Shown in pieces: positions 22,503 to 37,500 of a stretch of 64,000 nucleotides of DNA. This DNA is from Lutraria lutraria (Eukaryota; Mollusca; Bivalvia; Venerida; Mactridae). A model generated the notes under the pieces. The model was not told where the DNA came from and ran no database searches. It saw nothing but the letters and a program-made list of their open reading frames with translations. The position numbers and the translations under genes are program-made. The DNA is taken from contig OZ026841.1 of the NCBI GenBank assembly GCA_964023205.1, positions 28,038,399 through 28,102,398 on the forward strand, written 5' to 3'. Position 1 is the first letter of the stretch. Each line of letters starts with the position of its first letter.

Positions 22503-25500
22503 ATGACTATTTGGATGCCTAAAGAGAAACCTCCAATGTTGGACAAGTTCTGTCACTTGTCATTGGATGCACAGAAGATAATGGCTGCACTGTACAGAGA
22601 CTTTCATAAAAGGAAAGCAGAATTACTTGCTATTAGACATAATTCTTCACCAGGCTACCAAGGTAATAAACCAGCTTTTAAGAGATAAAAATACCAATAA
22701 ATAAATAAACTTGGGTATCTAGTTTTCAATCAGTGATAAAATGCTGCTGACATCCAAGTTCTTTTGTGCATGGAGTACTAGTCATTTACAATAGTAGCAT
22801 ACACAAATAATTTCTTTTAGCCTATTTTTAAGGAAGTCAGCAGAAGATGAGTTATAGATTTTTTTTTAAAATTTGTATTTATATAATTGCTTCTTCAGAT
22901 ACAAGACACTATGATACTTCTGTGAGAAAGCAATATCCTCACAGCTTTACATCTGGACAAAATGTTGATAGATCCATTTATTCAACACATACAGATGTGG
23001 CAAGCCAGGACAAAAGTACTTACTCAGATTCACCTCCTGTAGAAACTCAAGATTTTCGTTTACTTTCACAGTTCCATGAAGAGGATACCATTGATTCAGC
23101 ATGTAGTACATCTGTATGTAAAGAAAGAGAGAGAAATCTCCAATCTCATGGTAAATAGTTATATAAGTAATACATGTTGTATACTTTCATGTGTCAGCCC
23201 AGTAAATACAAATAACATGCATTAGAAAGCCCAGGTGGAACTTGTCACTCAGATGTAATGTAAATGTATCATATGAATTTACAGCAAAACATAGAAACAA
23301 GGACTTATATACATACATGGATTCGCAACTTCCGTATTAACAGTTTAAAGTAATCAAATCCCGCGATAATAAGACGTGAATCAACGGGAATACAAGCTAT
23401 TGTTTACAAAAGCGAAAATACGAAAAAATCCGTGATATCCAAATGATAATAACAGCGAAAATATCCGTGGTATTCCGAATGTTTAATCTTGGAGACGAAA
23501 GGATTATAATAGATGTCCGCCATCTTGGAATTTAAAATGCTCGACTGATGCCTTTTTCGATGCTTATACTTAGACTTTGTGAATTATAAATGTATCTCAA
23601 TATCTTTAAGGAATTTGTTGCATCCTTTACCAATTTCCCGTGCCCAATTGCCAGAGTTTTATTAGTATAATCAAATTCGTAAACACCCAAATACAGCTGT
23701 CGGACATTGCCGAGTATATAGCAATGCATTGTGGGATCGCCGAACGATATCGTTTGATCTATTTTTAGCAGTTGCGAATCCATGTATGTATATAAGTCCT
23801 TGATAGAAATAAAGATATCTAATTGTATAATAATGCAATTTTGTTGCAGATTTGAATTACTATACAAAGAATATCATACCAGAAGCCGTCAATAAAGGAA
23901 ATGAATGTATCACAGTTAGAAATACATGTACCTCCAATTTTGTAAAAGACCACAGAGATAAATCTGCAGTTCAAATAGTTACCTCACCGATTCTGTTCTC
24001 ACAAGACTGTGATGTTGCAGTGAACAAAAACAACACAAAAACTACAAGAAAAATGTATAAAACTGAAAGCTGTAGTACAAATTTTCAGTTACCCAATGTC
24101 AATCAGAATGCTACAAATATTGGCCATACAGACTTAGCAGTTAACCCATTTATAATCCCAGTTGATCTAACACATGATAACATATCCAACAGAGTACACC
24201 TTAAAACAAAAATGGGCCAAAATATTAAACAATCACAGAATGTTAAGAGGAGGAAAACTGAATCCAAACCATTAATTGAGCCAACTGTGGGTGTGTTTCC
24301 TAAGTCTAAGATGACTAAAAAAATGTCCAATGTTAAATCAAGAGACATCAGAGAATTCATGGAAGTGATCTACCCAGGTAAAGATCAGAGCAGACATAGT
24401 GCTATGGTACGTGATAAAATGATTGCAAGAACAGATGAAAGTCCATTTATGAGTCATATTAAATCTACAGCTGCTGCAGATTCTGACAATACCCATATTA
24501 TCTATGCTGAAGAAAGTCCATATCCTCTTTTGAAACAATCATTCAGGCATGTGTCTTACATCAGGTAGGTTAGCTTCTCATCTTAGTACCAGCTTGTTCC
24601 TTCGACCTTAAGCTTAAGTCATCTTTACATTAGTAATTGATTGTTTCATTATTATTGTAACAAGAAGCCTGGAGGTTGTGTTCACAGTCAAAATAATTTT
24701 TATTACCATTAGAGTTTTACTTAAGACAGCAAACATTCTTAATATTTCACTCCTGCATTGTTCATTGATTTACCTTTAAAAGTTGTATGCTCTTGTATTT
24801 TACTTCTACCCTTCAGGTTAACATTAGACACAGCAATTTCATGTATCATATTTAAATGATAATCTATGGAGTTAAGTGCTTAGAATATTTGCTTTATATT
24901 CAGAATTCAATAACTGTCATTATAATTTCAGAAAAGATGATGAAATTTCTAAGACAGGTATGGTATGATGTTTTGTTGAGGTGTCACTTGTATGTGCTTT
25001 TTCCAACCATGCCCATTAATTATGATCAAAACATGTAGTTTGTATCTTTATCAAATGATAGATCAATTTTAGTATTGTGAAACTAGTGTCCCACTCTTGT
25101 TAGAATTTTGCATATATTTAAAAGTTCAATTCTTAATATTTTATTTTTAAATATTTAATCTTTTTGCTATGGAAAAAAAAAATCAAAGCATGAACATTTA
25201 AGGAGCTCCTTATGAACATAAATACATATCTGTATACATTGCACATGTTTAAAATTGAAATCATTCAATTACATTGTTAGCTGTAAATCAACGTTTTTGT
25301 TTTGTTTTACAAGACATTATCTGACCAATGAAATAAATTTTTTGATTCAGGAAAGAAATTGGATGCAAAAATGTCTAAGTTCAAGGTACCAGTAAAAACT
25401 TCATGGATTCAGGTAGGTTTTCGCCAACATATTTCCATTTCCATATTTAGTAGGTTACACAGTGTAGCCACCTGTCCTCTTGCTGTTAACTCTTTGCTTT

Positions 25501-28500
25501 ACATTGCTTGCAATGCGTCTATGATATATTGACACAAATACTGGGCATTGGCTATTGCATTTTTTTCAATTAGGGAGTATTTTAAATCGTGTGTTTTTTG
25601 TGGTATTTTTGTGTGTTTCAGTTACTGGTTAAACATGTGGTCAGATTCATTTCACATTTCATAAAATTCCTACATGTTTTATCTGTTATAAGAAAGATTG
25701 ACAAAAGTTCAATAAAATCCCATTTGTGCGTATCTCTGTGTCACTGACTATCAGTCTATTCTAATTTTATTTCAGCCAAGCACTGACAGTGGTGTAGTGA
25801 ATGTAAGCCAACTGTCCACAGGACAACTTGGAACTATTTTGACAGAGATATTAGGATCAAATGAGACTGTTTTATCACTTGTTTATTCAAATGGTTCCAC
25901 ACAATTAAGGGACAGTTTGTTTGGCTCAGACAAGGTACTGTACATTTTTTTTGTGCTACACTATTACAGTTACATACTGCTTTCAGTTGGATTCTGTCTG
26001 CTCTTTGGTTACCAACCAGTTTTTGTCTTCTTCTAATTTAGTAATTCACAACTTGTGTGAATAAGAAGTGGAGAAAAACGTGACTAATTATTAACATACC
26101 AATATCATTGTAATAAATTTGAAGGGGTAAGTGCAGAAAGGACCTATCTTCATCTAGACAAAGAATGAGATAGTTACCTTCTTGCACTGACCCTTGAATG
26201 TTCTGGTACATGTATATTTCTCTATCAAAAGAGTCATTCATCATGTCACCATTAGTTTTCCATTTTTACCTCAGATAAGCATGTATACCAAAACAAATAT
26301 CAAAGAAACCTTGTATGGCCATTTATTTAACTTTTCACATGAAAATGTTTTACTTTTTTATGTTTTAAGTCTGGTAGTTAAAGGAACAAACAAATAGATA
26401 GTGACATCCATAGTAATATGAACAGAATAATTGTGAAATAATAATGTTAAATGTAAACTTAAGATCAATGTTTTCATGCATTTAGTTGTTAACATTGTAA
26501 ATGCTTTTACCATTTTCAAGTCATGAGTTATATCTATGGTTCTCTATATATTTCTCTAGAGAAAGACTTTGGGAAAGCTGAAAAAGAATTCTGATATTGA
26601 CTTCATTGCTGTCCAGAACAAGGACAAAGTTTACTTATTTCCTATGAGAGTGTCATCTCCAGAGCTTCATGCAAAATTGAGGTTTGTTTAATTTGCTGAA
26701 AATTTTTGTTATTAAAACCCTGCTTATTCTATTAATTGAATGTCATAGAAGCTGAGAACAGTTGGTCAATCTGAAGATTTTATCAGGGTTTTACACTGAC
26801 TTTAAAGTTTTGGGGTCCTTGGGACTCAGGTTGTTGTTTTAGTGGGGTCCTGTCATGAATTTCAGGGGTCCCTGAATAACAGTGTAACAGTTTAAGACAT
26901 GAATCTTCATGATTTTTGCAAGAGTTTTTTTGCTTTATTAAACAAAAAAGAACTATCAAAGATCTGTTATCACTGTAGACATATAGAAAATGAAAATATC
27001 TTGTCAAATCTTATTCAGTGATCTCACTTACTTTAATACCCTGAGTATATCTTAAGGAAAGTCTGCATCCCACAGGACTCGATTCGGACATCTTAAGGGG
27101 TCCTGGGCAGAATTTGGCGTATTTGAAGCAGAAAAACGAGTCCTGTAAATCCCTGTTTATTCTTTCTGAATGATTTGCACTGGAATAGGTACAGTCTCTC
27201 AAAATGTGTGTACCTATCCATTTGTTTGGTAAAAAGTTATTATTCGTGAAATAATAGAGATTTCAATAGGAACAAAAATATCTTATCTTGTGTAAGATGG
27301 CATAAGTGACCAATTCTGCACTAAGGCTCCAATGTGTATTTTAGATACTAAATTGCTGTATGACGTAACGTCTCTTTTTGACGTTGTGATGTCATACGTT
27401 ATGACGTCATGACGTCACACATATGTTAACCATCATTACAATAATTATACTAGTTGCCTGACGAAGTAAACTAAACGAAAAACGTTGCAACTTAATTTGA
27501 GTTATGTTTTCTTTTTTACCATAATGAATGTTCTTAGAACTTGACTTTTAACAATATTGCCTCAAAATACTGCTGTTACCAGTACTTTGTGTATCATACA
27601 TGTAGTTTGATGATATTTTCTTAAGTTGCATGACTTGAAGCCATGCACAAATATCTTTTTTTAACTGTATTTACTTTTTTTATCTTTTTTTTTATTTCAT
27701 TATCCTTTTCCCTCTTCTCTTATTTTCTCTTTCTTTTTTTCAAATATAAAACAATGCATAAATATACTATGAGTATTGTACTGTATTACTGTAACTTAGA
27801 GATTGATGAATGTTTCAGGGATTGTTTACACACATTGCTTCTGAAATCTGATGTAAGAAAGGTCGGATTCCTGGTGAAAGATGTGCTTATTGCATTGCAA
27901 AATTATTTAGAAATTGAAAGATCACATGGTATGTTCAAACTTAAAATTATTCTGCTGAAGTTTGGCTTCTATATTTTGATATAGTGACAAAAGTTTGCAT
28001 CATATCAAGTGACACAAAAGCTTGAGGCTGACATCATGCAGTATAAAGATTTTAGTCAATTGTGTAATATTATGTACATTATTTGATAGCAATTCTGCGT
28101 CAGAGAAAGTAAATATGTTTTTATAGATGATACTTGTATTAATTAATCGTAAGATTTAACAACATTAAGAGTTTTTTTCAGTGTCTCCAAATAGGAACAT
28201 GTATAATCATTTTAACATTAGTTGAGGTCAATGAAATATTCATTAATGACTCGAAGCAGGAATATTCAGCAGTTGTTTGATATGATGTTGTATTATAATC
28301 GTCTTAGAGTAAAACCTTGATATTAAAACCACTGGGATCAAATAAAAATGATCTCAATTTTAAGGCAAGGCAAGGCAAATTTATTAACAGATTTGTACAT
28401 ATGTACATCATCTAGCATGATATAATATACAATACAGCAAATAGCATGTCATCATATTACGCCAAATATAAACTGTGAAATTGACAAAATTGACAATACA

Positions 28501-31500
28501 TGTACATACAAACACAATTATGCTAATGAAAAAATAGGAGAGTGAGGCTTGGTTATACAGTAATACCTTTTCTAATATCTAAAGCAGATTTAATAAATTT
28601 GGCAAGATTACTAAGAGTTAACAAGTCTACAGATTTCATGAGTGTAATAAATTTGTATACCGATGGTCTCGTATATAATTCACATGGTAAGAAACGTTGT
28701 CTAATGTTAACATAGCACGAATAAATACAAATAAAATGATAAACATCTTCAATATCACGAGTACCACAGTAAAGACAATAACGTTCGTTTCTAGGAATTC
28801 GCTCTCTACCATAACGACCTACTTGAACTCGTAAAGAATGTGCATTTAATCTAAAACGAGTAACAAACTTTCTTAAGGTGAATGGTAGCATATCTAGATA
28901 ATTTTTGTATTCAAATGTATATTTAAAACGGGCATCCTCAAAGTGCAGGGCTACGGTCAATAGAACCATTTAAGGTGGTCTCGTCAGCAGAACAGAACAG
29001 AATAGAACAATTCATTTATTTCTCCAGATATGTAACAGACCAATTGCAAGAGTAGTAAGCTGACATATAAAAGAAACGTAGAAAACAACTTCACCGATAA
29101 GTGGTCTTTATAATGAGTTTATCTTAATATTGAAGTGTTGTGTGTAAAGTTTTTACTGTGTACATTTTGTATTTGTTCTGTATAGTGGATATGTCATGGA
29201 CGATTCTGGATGCTAGTATTGCTGCATGGTTACTGGACCCAGATAATCCTGTCTCAAGTTTTAACCAACTCTTGTCTTGTGTTGGTCTACCTCAACAAGT
29301 AAGGATAATTAATTGTTACAGTAAACGTGTTTCTCTTTATTTTAGGATTTCTATTTAAATTTCTATTTTGATGAGTTTCTTAGATCAACCACTTTCCAGT
29401 TTATTTGATTATTTATTAGACTAAATTGACTTGGCAATTAAGGCACTCCAAAATGCCACTAGTGCTGCATTACATAAAGAAATCAAAGTACTGAAAGTAA
29501 GTACTCATGGAAGCTGAACTGACATTATATTGTATACTTGCACTGCAACATGGAATGGGAACCAGTTTAACATTTACATAGCTGATGTATAAAAAATGAT
29601 AAAAATATACATGCATGCTAAATGAATGACAGCTATGAAAAGCTGAACTACTGTTTAGCTTCTTAAAATGCTTGTAAGAAATTCAGTAGAATTGTGGGAT
29701 GTTTATCTTCTAAATCTGTGGCAAAAATTATCCCATAAATACTGATAATTAGATCATGTCAATCAATTAGTCATATGATATGTGTGAATGTGGTATCATA
29801 TGTTTCTCTAAAGTCACATCTTGTATCATTGTATTTTCTTCACAAGATTTTTATACATATGTTTGAATATTTGTACAAAATTTCATCTTCAATTTTCAGT
29901 CACCGCATGAATCCTGTATTGATGCTTTATCTGAGGATATGTCTTTGTTGAGTTCAGCAATGCAGAAGTTGTTTCAGGTAATCTGTGATCAAATGTAGTA
30001 CAGTCATATCTTTGTTAACAGTCATCTACAAATAAAGGCCAGTCTGTAAATAAAAGTCATTCTTTTAAAAACCATTATTGATTACTTAGAACAAATGACC
30101 TCTGAATGAAGGCCACCTGTCAATAAAGACCATATTTATGTCTTTTTCAAGGATGATCTCTTTTCACAGGTTTGACTGTACATGTAATATTATTTCTTAC
30201 AAACATTTCTTGTATAATAATCACAGTTTTTTTACATACCGGTATTAGTACAACGTTAATTATATTATTATATTTTAGATTATTTGGAAATATTATTGTC
30301 CCTGTTTTTTATGACGAGTGTTATCATTTAAGTTCTTGCATTGCTTCAGAATATTGCAGCTTAACTTTTCCTAATTTATCAGTTATTAATTTTGTTGATA
30401 GGATGGCAAGATTTGGACTTTACAGTTGTAGAATTTTATTCTATTTACTGCTGTCACATACTCAAATCTGTGACTCTTAGGTTGCATCTTGTAACTGTGT
30501 ACAAAATGATAAGATTTTCAAAACACCATCATATTTCCTTGGTACTATGTTTGTAACATGTAAATACTCCCTAGTTTGTTTTACAGGAATTACAGAGAAA
30601 GGATTTATGGACATTATATTTATGTTTAGAAACACCATTAGTTAATGTATTAGCTGATATGGAGATGAGACCATTGACTATCAGTACACACACATTGCTT
30701 CAGTTTTCTACACTTCTAAAGGTATATGTTTTGGACATAACTAGACAAACACATGAACAATTCTGATTTCTTAGCTCATAGTATATCTATACTAGAGAAC
30801 AATTAAAATGTAGATAATTGTTGTTTTTCTTAAATATTTTATAACCAAATATGGTCTTCAAGCCTGAACTAGTTGTTAAATTTCCAATTTTGTTCAGAAA
30901 TTTAAGACTGTGAGACAAATTGAATGAACTTCAATGTTTCAAATTAATCTCTTTTAATAATAAATTATCTGTGAGTGGCTGGACTTTATGTGTTTTAGAA
31001 AGTTTTGAACATGTATGGTAATAAAACCACTAATTTGTCTTCCAGTACATAAATGATAAAATGAACCATTATTGTATGCTTATAGCTGTATTCGATCTTT
31101 TCAGAGAAATTTAACAAAACTGGATCAGCAGGCACATCTAGCTGCAGGTCATGCTTTTGTTTTGAATAGTCATCACCAACTTAGACAGGTAAATAATCTT
31201 TTTATGAATAAATTGGATGAATATTTTATAATACAGATTGTGAACTATACTCTTCAGGGCTCTACAAATCTTCCTGTGTAATACTTGGTCAAAATTGATA
31301 ATGGTACTGGAAAAAGTGTCATATGACTAATGACAAAATCTGTTATCATTTTCCTGTCTTACTTGCTTTTAAGTTTTGTTTAAGTAGCAAATGGACATAA
31401 CTATCCCAAATTTCTTGATATCAACTAATTAAATTGATTCTTGGTAAAATGTATCTTTTTTTCAAGGTATTATTTGAAGAGTTAAGATTAGACAGTAAGA

Positions 31501-34500
31501 TACAAGGTAAAACAAAGCTAGCCAAGACAAGTGTTACTAGAGAAATGTCTACATCTGAAGCAGTCCTTACTCAGTTGTCTCCCTTCCATCCTCTACCAAG
31601 CATTGTTCTAGAATACAGACATGTAAGTTGTATACATTATTAACTTTTTATGAAAACTCAAGTGGATGATGTGCACTCAATTTGTTTTAATTATTTAAGA
31701 TTCTTTTCAGTAAAACTCGTTTTTTCATCTTTGCCACTTTCCATATTCTTATTACGTTTTTTATAAATCATTAAAGATCAATTATGTTAATATGCTGTCA
31801 TAACAGCATCTTTGTAAGACTTAAAACAACAAGTTTTATTCAACCACAGAGAATGTTCATTTGACCAAATCAATTTTATGTATCAATGCAGATTAATCAT
31901 TGACCTTTAATAGTCTTGTAAAATGAAAGTAACTGACATACTAACTGAAAATAATACATAATTATACAAACTGTACATACTAAGTGTATGGATGATCGCA
32001 TGAAATAGTTGATATCAACAATAACTTAATGTATTAAGTTCATTCAGAACTAAATTCTGTCTAATTGTTTGAACATAACAGTACATCACTGTATTATATG
32101 TTTGTAGTTACAAAAGTTGAAGTCAGCTTATGTGGATGGCATATTGAGTTGTGTTATAAATGGTCATATAGTAACACATTGGGATCAAACTTCAGCAGCC
32201 ACAGGTAGACTGACAGCTAACCAACCCAACATACAAGCTATACCTAAAGCACCAATCTCTGTTAGCAATTGTAAGGAGAATTTCATTGTAGGTTCAGGTG
32301 AATTCATAATTTCATATTATTAAGAAAATTATTTAGATGGTAAACTGCCATCATAGTCTAAGGTAATGATTCTTTGTGAATGTGTATAGATACTTAACAG
32401 CATGTTCAAGTCATGGAAAAAAAATATATAGTTGAAATTGCTTGAGTTGGTATTTGTTGCTTGTGTATTTACATGCTTAGACTATGAAGAATTATTCAAT
32501 AATCATGTATGATTTTATATAGTGGTTTCCAATTGCTGCATGATATATGCTGTAGTTTTGAAAGATAAATTGAAGTTTGTACCATTGAAGTTTTTATGGT
32601 GGCTATTGATGGTCTGTTTTCTGCAAAAACAATTTTCAGTGTTTATAGCTAACAATTAATCAAATCTATTTTCATTTTGCTTGAAATTTGGTCTGATATT
32701 GAAGATATTGAAAATACCATATAAAAATGTCTGTCTAAATTTGTATACATGTCTTTAGTCACAGAATAAAATTGTGCAAAATAAATATTTTTAACCATTT
32801 ACATCCCTAAATATAAAACAAAGACGAAATCCCAAATAAATATCTGAGTAATTAATAAATATTTTCAGAGAAATCTGGTGGGGAAATAATTGAGATATAT
32901 GCTCGTGATGTATTCATAGCTCGCAGTAACTGCTCATTTTTAGCTGCAGGTAAGATTTATCATTTCAAATACGATTTGGTAAGTTTTCTTACCTATGTTG
33001 AAAATATGTTTTGTATCTTTTACAGAATTAATCTTTTTATTCTACATGTTGTCATGGTTTGTTATTTTAGCTTTTTGTGGACAGTGCAAGCCGAAATTGA
33101 AATAAGTCAAATTTTAACTTAATATTGTGTTAAAATTTACAAAATTAATTGATCATTCAGTTTTTAATAAAAACAATTTTTCAAATGTTTCAGATTTCCA
33201 GCAGATAGAATTACGTTTACTTGGTCACCTTGCTAATGATCCAGTCTTGTTAAAACTGTTCAATGATACAGAGACACCAGATATATTCAATGCATTGAGA
33301 TCTCAGTGGTAAGTCTGACGTTTCCATATACTGTGATTTTCCCATTTAATGTAATAAGCATGTGCAGTTCAGGTGTCAAGGTCAGCACTAAGGCAAAGTG
33401 TCAAGGCGGGCATTCATGAAAATAGTGATTTGAAAAATGTGATATCATTGGGAGTAATAGCCTCCCAAAAAACACAGTCTATTGAGTAGTGTCATTGGAC
33501 TCACTAGTGACACTGGCTTTAATGTATCAGCCAGCTATTTCACTTACCTACATGTACTCTATCATTACTGAGTTTGTTTATTCTGTTGACTGCATCAAAT
33601 GCAACAATTTTGTTTACATAAATGTTCAAGATGTTTTACAGTCTTTATTGTTTAATGGTTGCTTACCATTACTTAGTAAAGGTGTTTTTCAGTAAAACAA
33701 TTTAGATTTAGTCTTGTGTATGTCAACTTTAAGCTTGAATGGAACAAAGAATATCGCACAATTTCTAAGCATAACTGCATCTATTTGATTTCAGGTTAGA
33801 TAAACCTATAGATGAAGTAAGAGAGTCGGACAGGGACCAAACAAAGAGAGTTGTGTACTCTGTGATGTATGGTGTTGGTAAGAATTTGTATCATTATTAT
33901 CATTCCATGCTTGAGATATACTGTGGAATCATTAATTTTTGTTGGGGATTTATTTTCGTGGATTTCGTTGGTCGGCTCATCCACGATATCAAATCCCCAC
34001 GAATTTGAATGCAGAGATAATGCATTTCTTTTCAAAAATCAAAATCCACAAATTTATGTCCCCACAAAATAGCCATTTTAGTAAAAACCACTAAAATTGA
34101 CCCAACGAAAATAAATGAAAGTACAGTATTCAAACTTTCACTTAATTTGACTGCATTCATATACTGTCAAACCTGTATTAGGGGCCATATCCGTATAAAG
34201 GCCACCCTATCGAAAAAGGCCATCCTTTAAAAAAAAGTCATTAATTATTTAAATCAAAATGACCTATGAATAAAGGCCACCTGTCAATACAGGCCACATT
34301 ATGTTTTTCTCAAAGGTGGCCTTTGTTCATAGGTTTGAATGAACTACTGCTTTATAGTTCAACTTAGTCTATACCCAGACCTTATGATAAACAAAAGATA
34401 GCTCCTGAAGCAATTAAAACTTTTAAGTTCCTGAATCCCTTCTGTGATAGAAAATTAAAATTTTGTCTTTCCCAAAATATGCAATCTGTACTAGTTTCCA

Positions 34501-37500
34501 ATCTTATAATAATGTGTAGTGATATAACTCTAGATGTATTTAAGATGTTACCTTGTTCTAAACAATAGTTTCCCAGAGCATGAATCATCAGAGACCAATT
34601 TAAAGATCTTCAAAACAGAATAAATGTATTGTAAAAAACTAGACTACAAAACATGAAATCTACAGTTGAACTATTTCTGTCATGTTGAAAGGACCATTTC
34701 AATGTTCTTATACATCTCAGTTTGTTTTTGTCAACAAACAAAGTGGGCTCATTGACGTATCCAGTCTGGTTTATTTTTCAACAAGTCAAGTTGTGAAATA
34801 CTGGCTTTTGTTTTATTTATCTGTTTCCTTGTCTTATTCATAGCACTGGGGTATATTTCAGGAAAAGAGAAATTATCACAATATTTAAATTGTAAGCCTG
34901 ATGATGCCAAAGCCATCATGGACAGTTTCCTTTGTAAGTATTTCTTAGTGGTATGTTTGTATGTATACTGTACTGTAAACAGCTGCTTTGAGTTCCCATG
35001 GCAGCAGTTAACAGAACAAGTCAAATTTCAGTACAGAGATAATTAAATGGACAGATTTATTTTGATTTAATGTATGCCATATGTTAAATAAATTATAGCT
35101 CAAATTAGCAGTAGAATATATATAATAAATTGTCTGTATTGACCATTGGCCATTACATTAACAAGGATGGCATGAAAATAGAATACCAGTACCAGTTATG
35201 TCCTTTTTTGTTGACACAAATGTTATATGCTACTAAATAACACCTTACAATTGTGACATACATGTATTTCTTTCTTTCAGTAAAATTCCCTGCTGTAAGC
35301 CAGTTTACAAAGTCTTGTGTTGAATTCTGCCAACAAAAAGGTTTTAAAGTTGTCTTCATTTGTTAGAATAAGTGATCATCTTTTATTAAATATCTTAACA
35401 ACTTCCACATTTGGATTGTTTTCCTCTTGGATAACAATACCTGGTTAAATTTTCTTGTAGTTTAGTATATTTAAGTGATTTTTGTCAAAAATACATGAGT
35501 TCACTCTTGAAGATTTGATGAATTAATGTGTATTAATTGATCATATTTTTTATTCATTCTCATAATTTGCGAAGGAACCTTTGTTGTCATAGTCCCCTCT
35601 CCAGCTAGCTTATGGAATGACAGTGACTCTGTCCAGATGTATAGCTTACATGTCTTCCTCCTTTGTTTACGCTGGTTGCTATATGATCTGGCTGTTGGTA
35701 AGCCATTATCCCCCTCCCAGAAACAAAAATATGATGTACAAATTAACCTTGTGTTTATTTACATGCATAAATGGATGATCAGTTTGCTCAAATTGTTTAA
35801 GTGCTGTCTAAGTGTTACCTCCTGTACAGTCAATCATTCTAAATCAAAAACCATGTCTTACCAGCATGTTTTCCCTGGAATATCGTCGCCTCTACCATTT
35901 TCTAAATTTTGAAAAAATCACTCCCAAAGTTTTACAAGTTTATATTTCGCTTAAAGATGGAGCAAAATGTTAGATGTGATCTTCTTCAATGACGTCATAA
36001 TTCATCATTTTTGTGTCACGAACATGTAGAGCAAGATGAGATGAACACAGTGATATAAAATTCTCATTTTTTAAAAAAAGGAGATAGATCACTATAAGAA
36101 TCAGGTGACGATATGTTCTTTTATATTTTAGGTTATACTACAAGTATATTCAAGAGGCGTAGATTGTTTCCTCATATCAGACACAGAAATCCAGTGGTGA
36201 GAGCTCAAGCTGAGAGACAATGTGTTAACTTCTGTGTTCAAGGTACATAAATCTTTTGTTTCATTTATGGTCGCCCCATAAAGTAGATCTGGATAGATTT
36301 AATTGTTTACCTTATAAAATAGTGATAGTCTTATCTGCAAGACTGCAACTATTATCTATATCTGTCTGAAATTAAAAAATGCTCATTCCCTGCTGGTCAT
36401 TTTGAATAAGAAAATTAATAGCATCCTAGCTTAAGTATCAACTATTAAAGAAATAAATGGCTCTTAATTTGAACTTATAAATTGTCATCAGTTTATTCAG
36501 CATTTGTTACTACCAGTACATCTTTCCAACCAGTATGTGTGTCTTACTCTGTAGAAATGCTGAAGACTTACTGCAGGATCTGGACCCATGAGACAAGAAT
36601 CATGATTCTTGTGATTCTTCTTATTATAAAATTGTATCCAATTATCCTGTAATACTAACCATCAACATTTACTGCAGGCGATTTAGTCCTCTTGCAAATA
36701 TAAATGAAGGAGGTCTGAATGAAATGGAGATTTTGTCCATAAATGATTTTTTTTCATTTCTCATAATTTCTTATGTGTTTAACATATTTCTTTTCTTTAA
36801 AGTGTCAAAAATCCAGTCTGAAGTTGTAGTTCTTTAAATCTGATCCAATTGATTGCATAATACAGTGCAACCTCCCTACAACGGCCACCAATGGGAAGGA
36901 CAAAAATGACTGTTGTTGGGAGGTCGTTGTTGTTTGGAGAGTGAAAATAGGGTAAAACATGTATTTGGGTTGGTAGTATACTGGATGGAATAGGAAGGTG
37001 ACTGTTGTAAGGAGTTGATCCTTCCTGGAGGTTACACTGTACACAATGTACATGTAGTAAATCTGTATTGTCTGAGTAGTTTATTGCTTTTATTATTAAT
37101 GATTAAAATATTGTCAACTACAGGTTCTGCTGCAGATATATGCAAGGCAGCAATGATACATGTTCAGAAAACACTAGCTGAAAACATGCATCTGGATGCA
37201 AGGTAAATCAACCTGGTTCAAACTTTCTATGAAACCCCAGGAAATAAATGCTTAATACTCCATAGCATACTTAACTTACAGCAATTATTAATGATTGAAG
37301 TTCACCAACAACAACAAATATTTAATAGGGTAAAATTTGACTTACATGCCTGGTGTGTTATTGTTATATGTGTCATGTTCTCTTAAAAGAAATAGGAGGA
37401 TCACAGCCATAGAGGTGTTATCTTACTGAAAGTCAAGTTGTTTGTCCATTCAGTGCTAACTACTTTCCACGCTTCTGCCATTGAAACTTTCAACAAAGGA

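Noticed and set aside
28553..28969. A host gene of 138 aa nested in POLN
   Set aside because: The sequence is the C-terminal end of a LINE reverse transcriptase with no upstream coding part; a stop precedes the Met.
29420..29496. An extra POLN exon between exons 9 and 10
   Set aside because: Good-looking acceptor and gtaagt donor, but the phase does not fit: exon 9 ends and exon 10 starts in phase 0, the 77-nt length would shift frame, and the in-phase reading meets a stop.
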